NCBI GenBank assembly: GCA_019636285.1
Contig: JAHBXV010000040.1
Span: 1 to 56,317 of the forward strand
Length of the DNA: 56,317 nt
Direction of reading: 5' to 3'
Source of the DNA: Planctomycetaceae bacterium
GTDB lineage: Bacteria; Planctomycetota; Planctomycetia; Planctomycetales; Planctomycetaceae
Shown here: positions 56,033 through 56,317 of the stretch, piece by piece
Layout of the letters: every line of letters begins with the position of its first letter
Position numbering within the stretch: position 1 is the stretch's first letter
Translations under genes and position numbers: made by a program
Notes under the pieces: generated by a model
The model's input: only the letters and a program-made list of their open reading frames with translations
What the model was told of the DNA's origin: nothing
The model's database searches: none

Positions 56033-56243
56033 GGTACTTCACTTGGGTGGGACGCGTTCTGGCTGTTCGAGAAGTGACGGGACTCGCTTCCCGCTTTGTA
56101 CTTTCGACATAGGCTGACAACTGTTCTTCACTCACTCTCACCCCAGGACATCGATAGTGGGACAATAGGCCGGACTCGATCAGGGAGTACACCGTACTCA
56201 CTGAGCAATTAAGCCGGCTTGCCACTTGGCTGACTCGCAGCAT
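55983..56243 (-). CDS. HTH/excisionase-like DNA-binding protein
   Basis: 86 residues. The N-terminal half is an excisionase-type winged HTH: RVSQVASRLNCSVSTVYSLIESGLLSHYRCPGVRVSEEQLSAYV. A basic C-terminal half (SRTARTRPTQVKYLNAERL) overlaps the integrase stop region. AAGGAGG precedes the ATG. It probably directs excision or represses the integrase. Confidence 0.85.
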   Translation of the reverse strand: MLRVSQVASRLNCSVSTVYSLIESGLLSHYRCPGVRVSEEQLSAYVESTKREASPVTSRTARTRPTQVKYLNAERLAEAWKQQGIG

Positions 56244-56316
56244 GCGGCACCTCCTTCAGCTTTTCGTGGATGTGGTTGAGGCAGAGCACGCCCCGGAAGG
56301 TTTTGTCGGCGAACGT
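56209..56316 (-). CDS. Partial CDS cut by right window edge
   Basis: Only the last 35 codons are visible, reading TFADKTFRGVLCLNHIHEKLKEVP and ending with TAA inside the start of the HTH gene. The frame is the best of three; too short to name. It suggests an operon running in from the right. Confidence 0.4.
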   Translation of the reverse strand, partial: TFADKTFRGVLCLNHIHEKLKEVPHAASQPSGKPA

Positions 56317-56317
56317 C

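Overview
The window looks like chromosomal DNA of a planctomycete (phylum Planctomycetota). The grounds are high GC, a DUF1559 protein with a type IV pilin-like N-terminus beside a small lipoprotein, a formylglycine sulfatase, a secreted DUF1080 (3-keto-disaccharide hydrolase) protein, very large TPR proteins and many orphan membrane proteins. I did this from sequence alone; family names rest on motif recognition, not database searches.

Left part (1-11.5 kb): an integrated mobile element. It holds a fragment of a MobF-type relaxase/helicase (minus strand, running off the left edge) that abuts head to head a primase/AAA+ ATPase lacking its N-terminal part. A plus-strand operon follows: a ParB-like protein, a small membrane protein, a VirD4/TraG-type coupling ATPase, and a chain of small unknown proteins including two small membrane proteins, a zinc-ribbon protein with a C-terminal membrane helix and a HTH protein. 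Next is a minus-strand arsenic operon (arsR, DUF6428, arsC, acr3) with a readable promoter, and a large serine recombinase whose reading frame runs antisense through a tRNA-Ser(GGA) gene, the presumed attachment site.

Middle (11.5-32.6 kb): ordinary chromosomal genes. They include a secreted metallophosphoesterase, the DUF1559/lipoprotein pair, membrane and zinc-ribbon proteins, bioD, an alpha/beta-hydrolase-like protein, a SET-domain protein, a sulfatase, a nitrilase-family amidohydrolase, a DUF1080 protein, a TPR protein, rpsT and hemL.

32.8-48.8 kb: one co-directional exopolysaccharide locus. It has an O-antigen ligase/polymerase-like protein, four glycosyltransferases, a CapK/PaaK-like adenylate-forming protein, a FemAB/BioF2-like acyltransferase, a NodB deacetylase, a second deacetylase-like protein, an EEP-family phosphatase with membrane anchor, a sugar-nucleotide epimerase and a Wzz-BY-kinase fusion. 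Many genes overlap or nearly touch. No priming transferase, flippase or outer-membrane exporter is visible. Two tandem HDOD proteins and a 969-residue TPR/gluzincin metallopeptidase-like protein follow.

Right end (54.7-56.3 kb): tRNA-Pro(CGG) followed by a tyrosine integrase and a HTH/excisionase-like gene, the edge of a second integrative element. So a chromosomal segment of about 43 kb lies between two tRNA-associated elements. A family of 72-76 bp intergenic repeats with terminal inverted repeats occurs four times in the chromosomal segment (three clear copies, one divergent) and is the most interesting structure that the genes do not explain.
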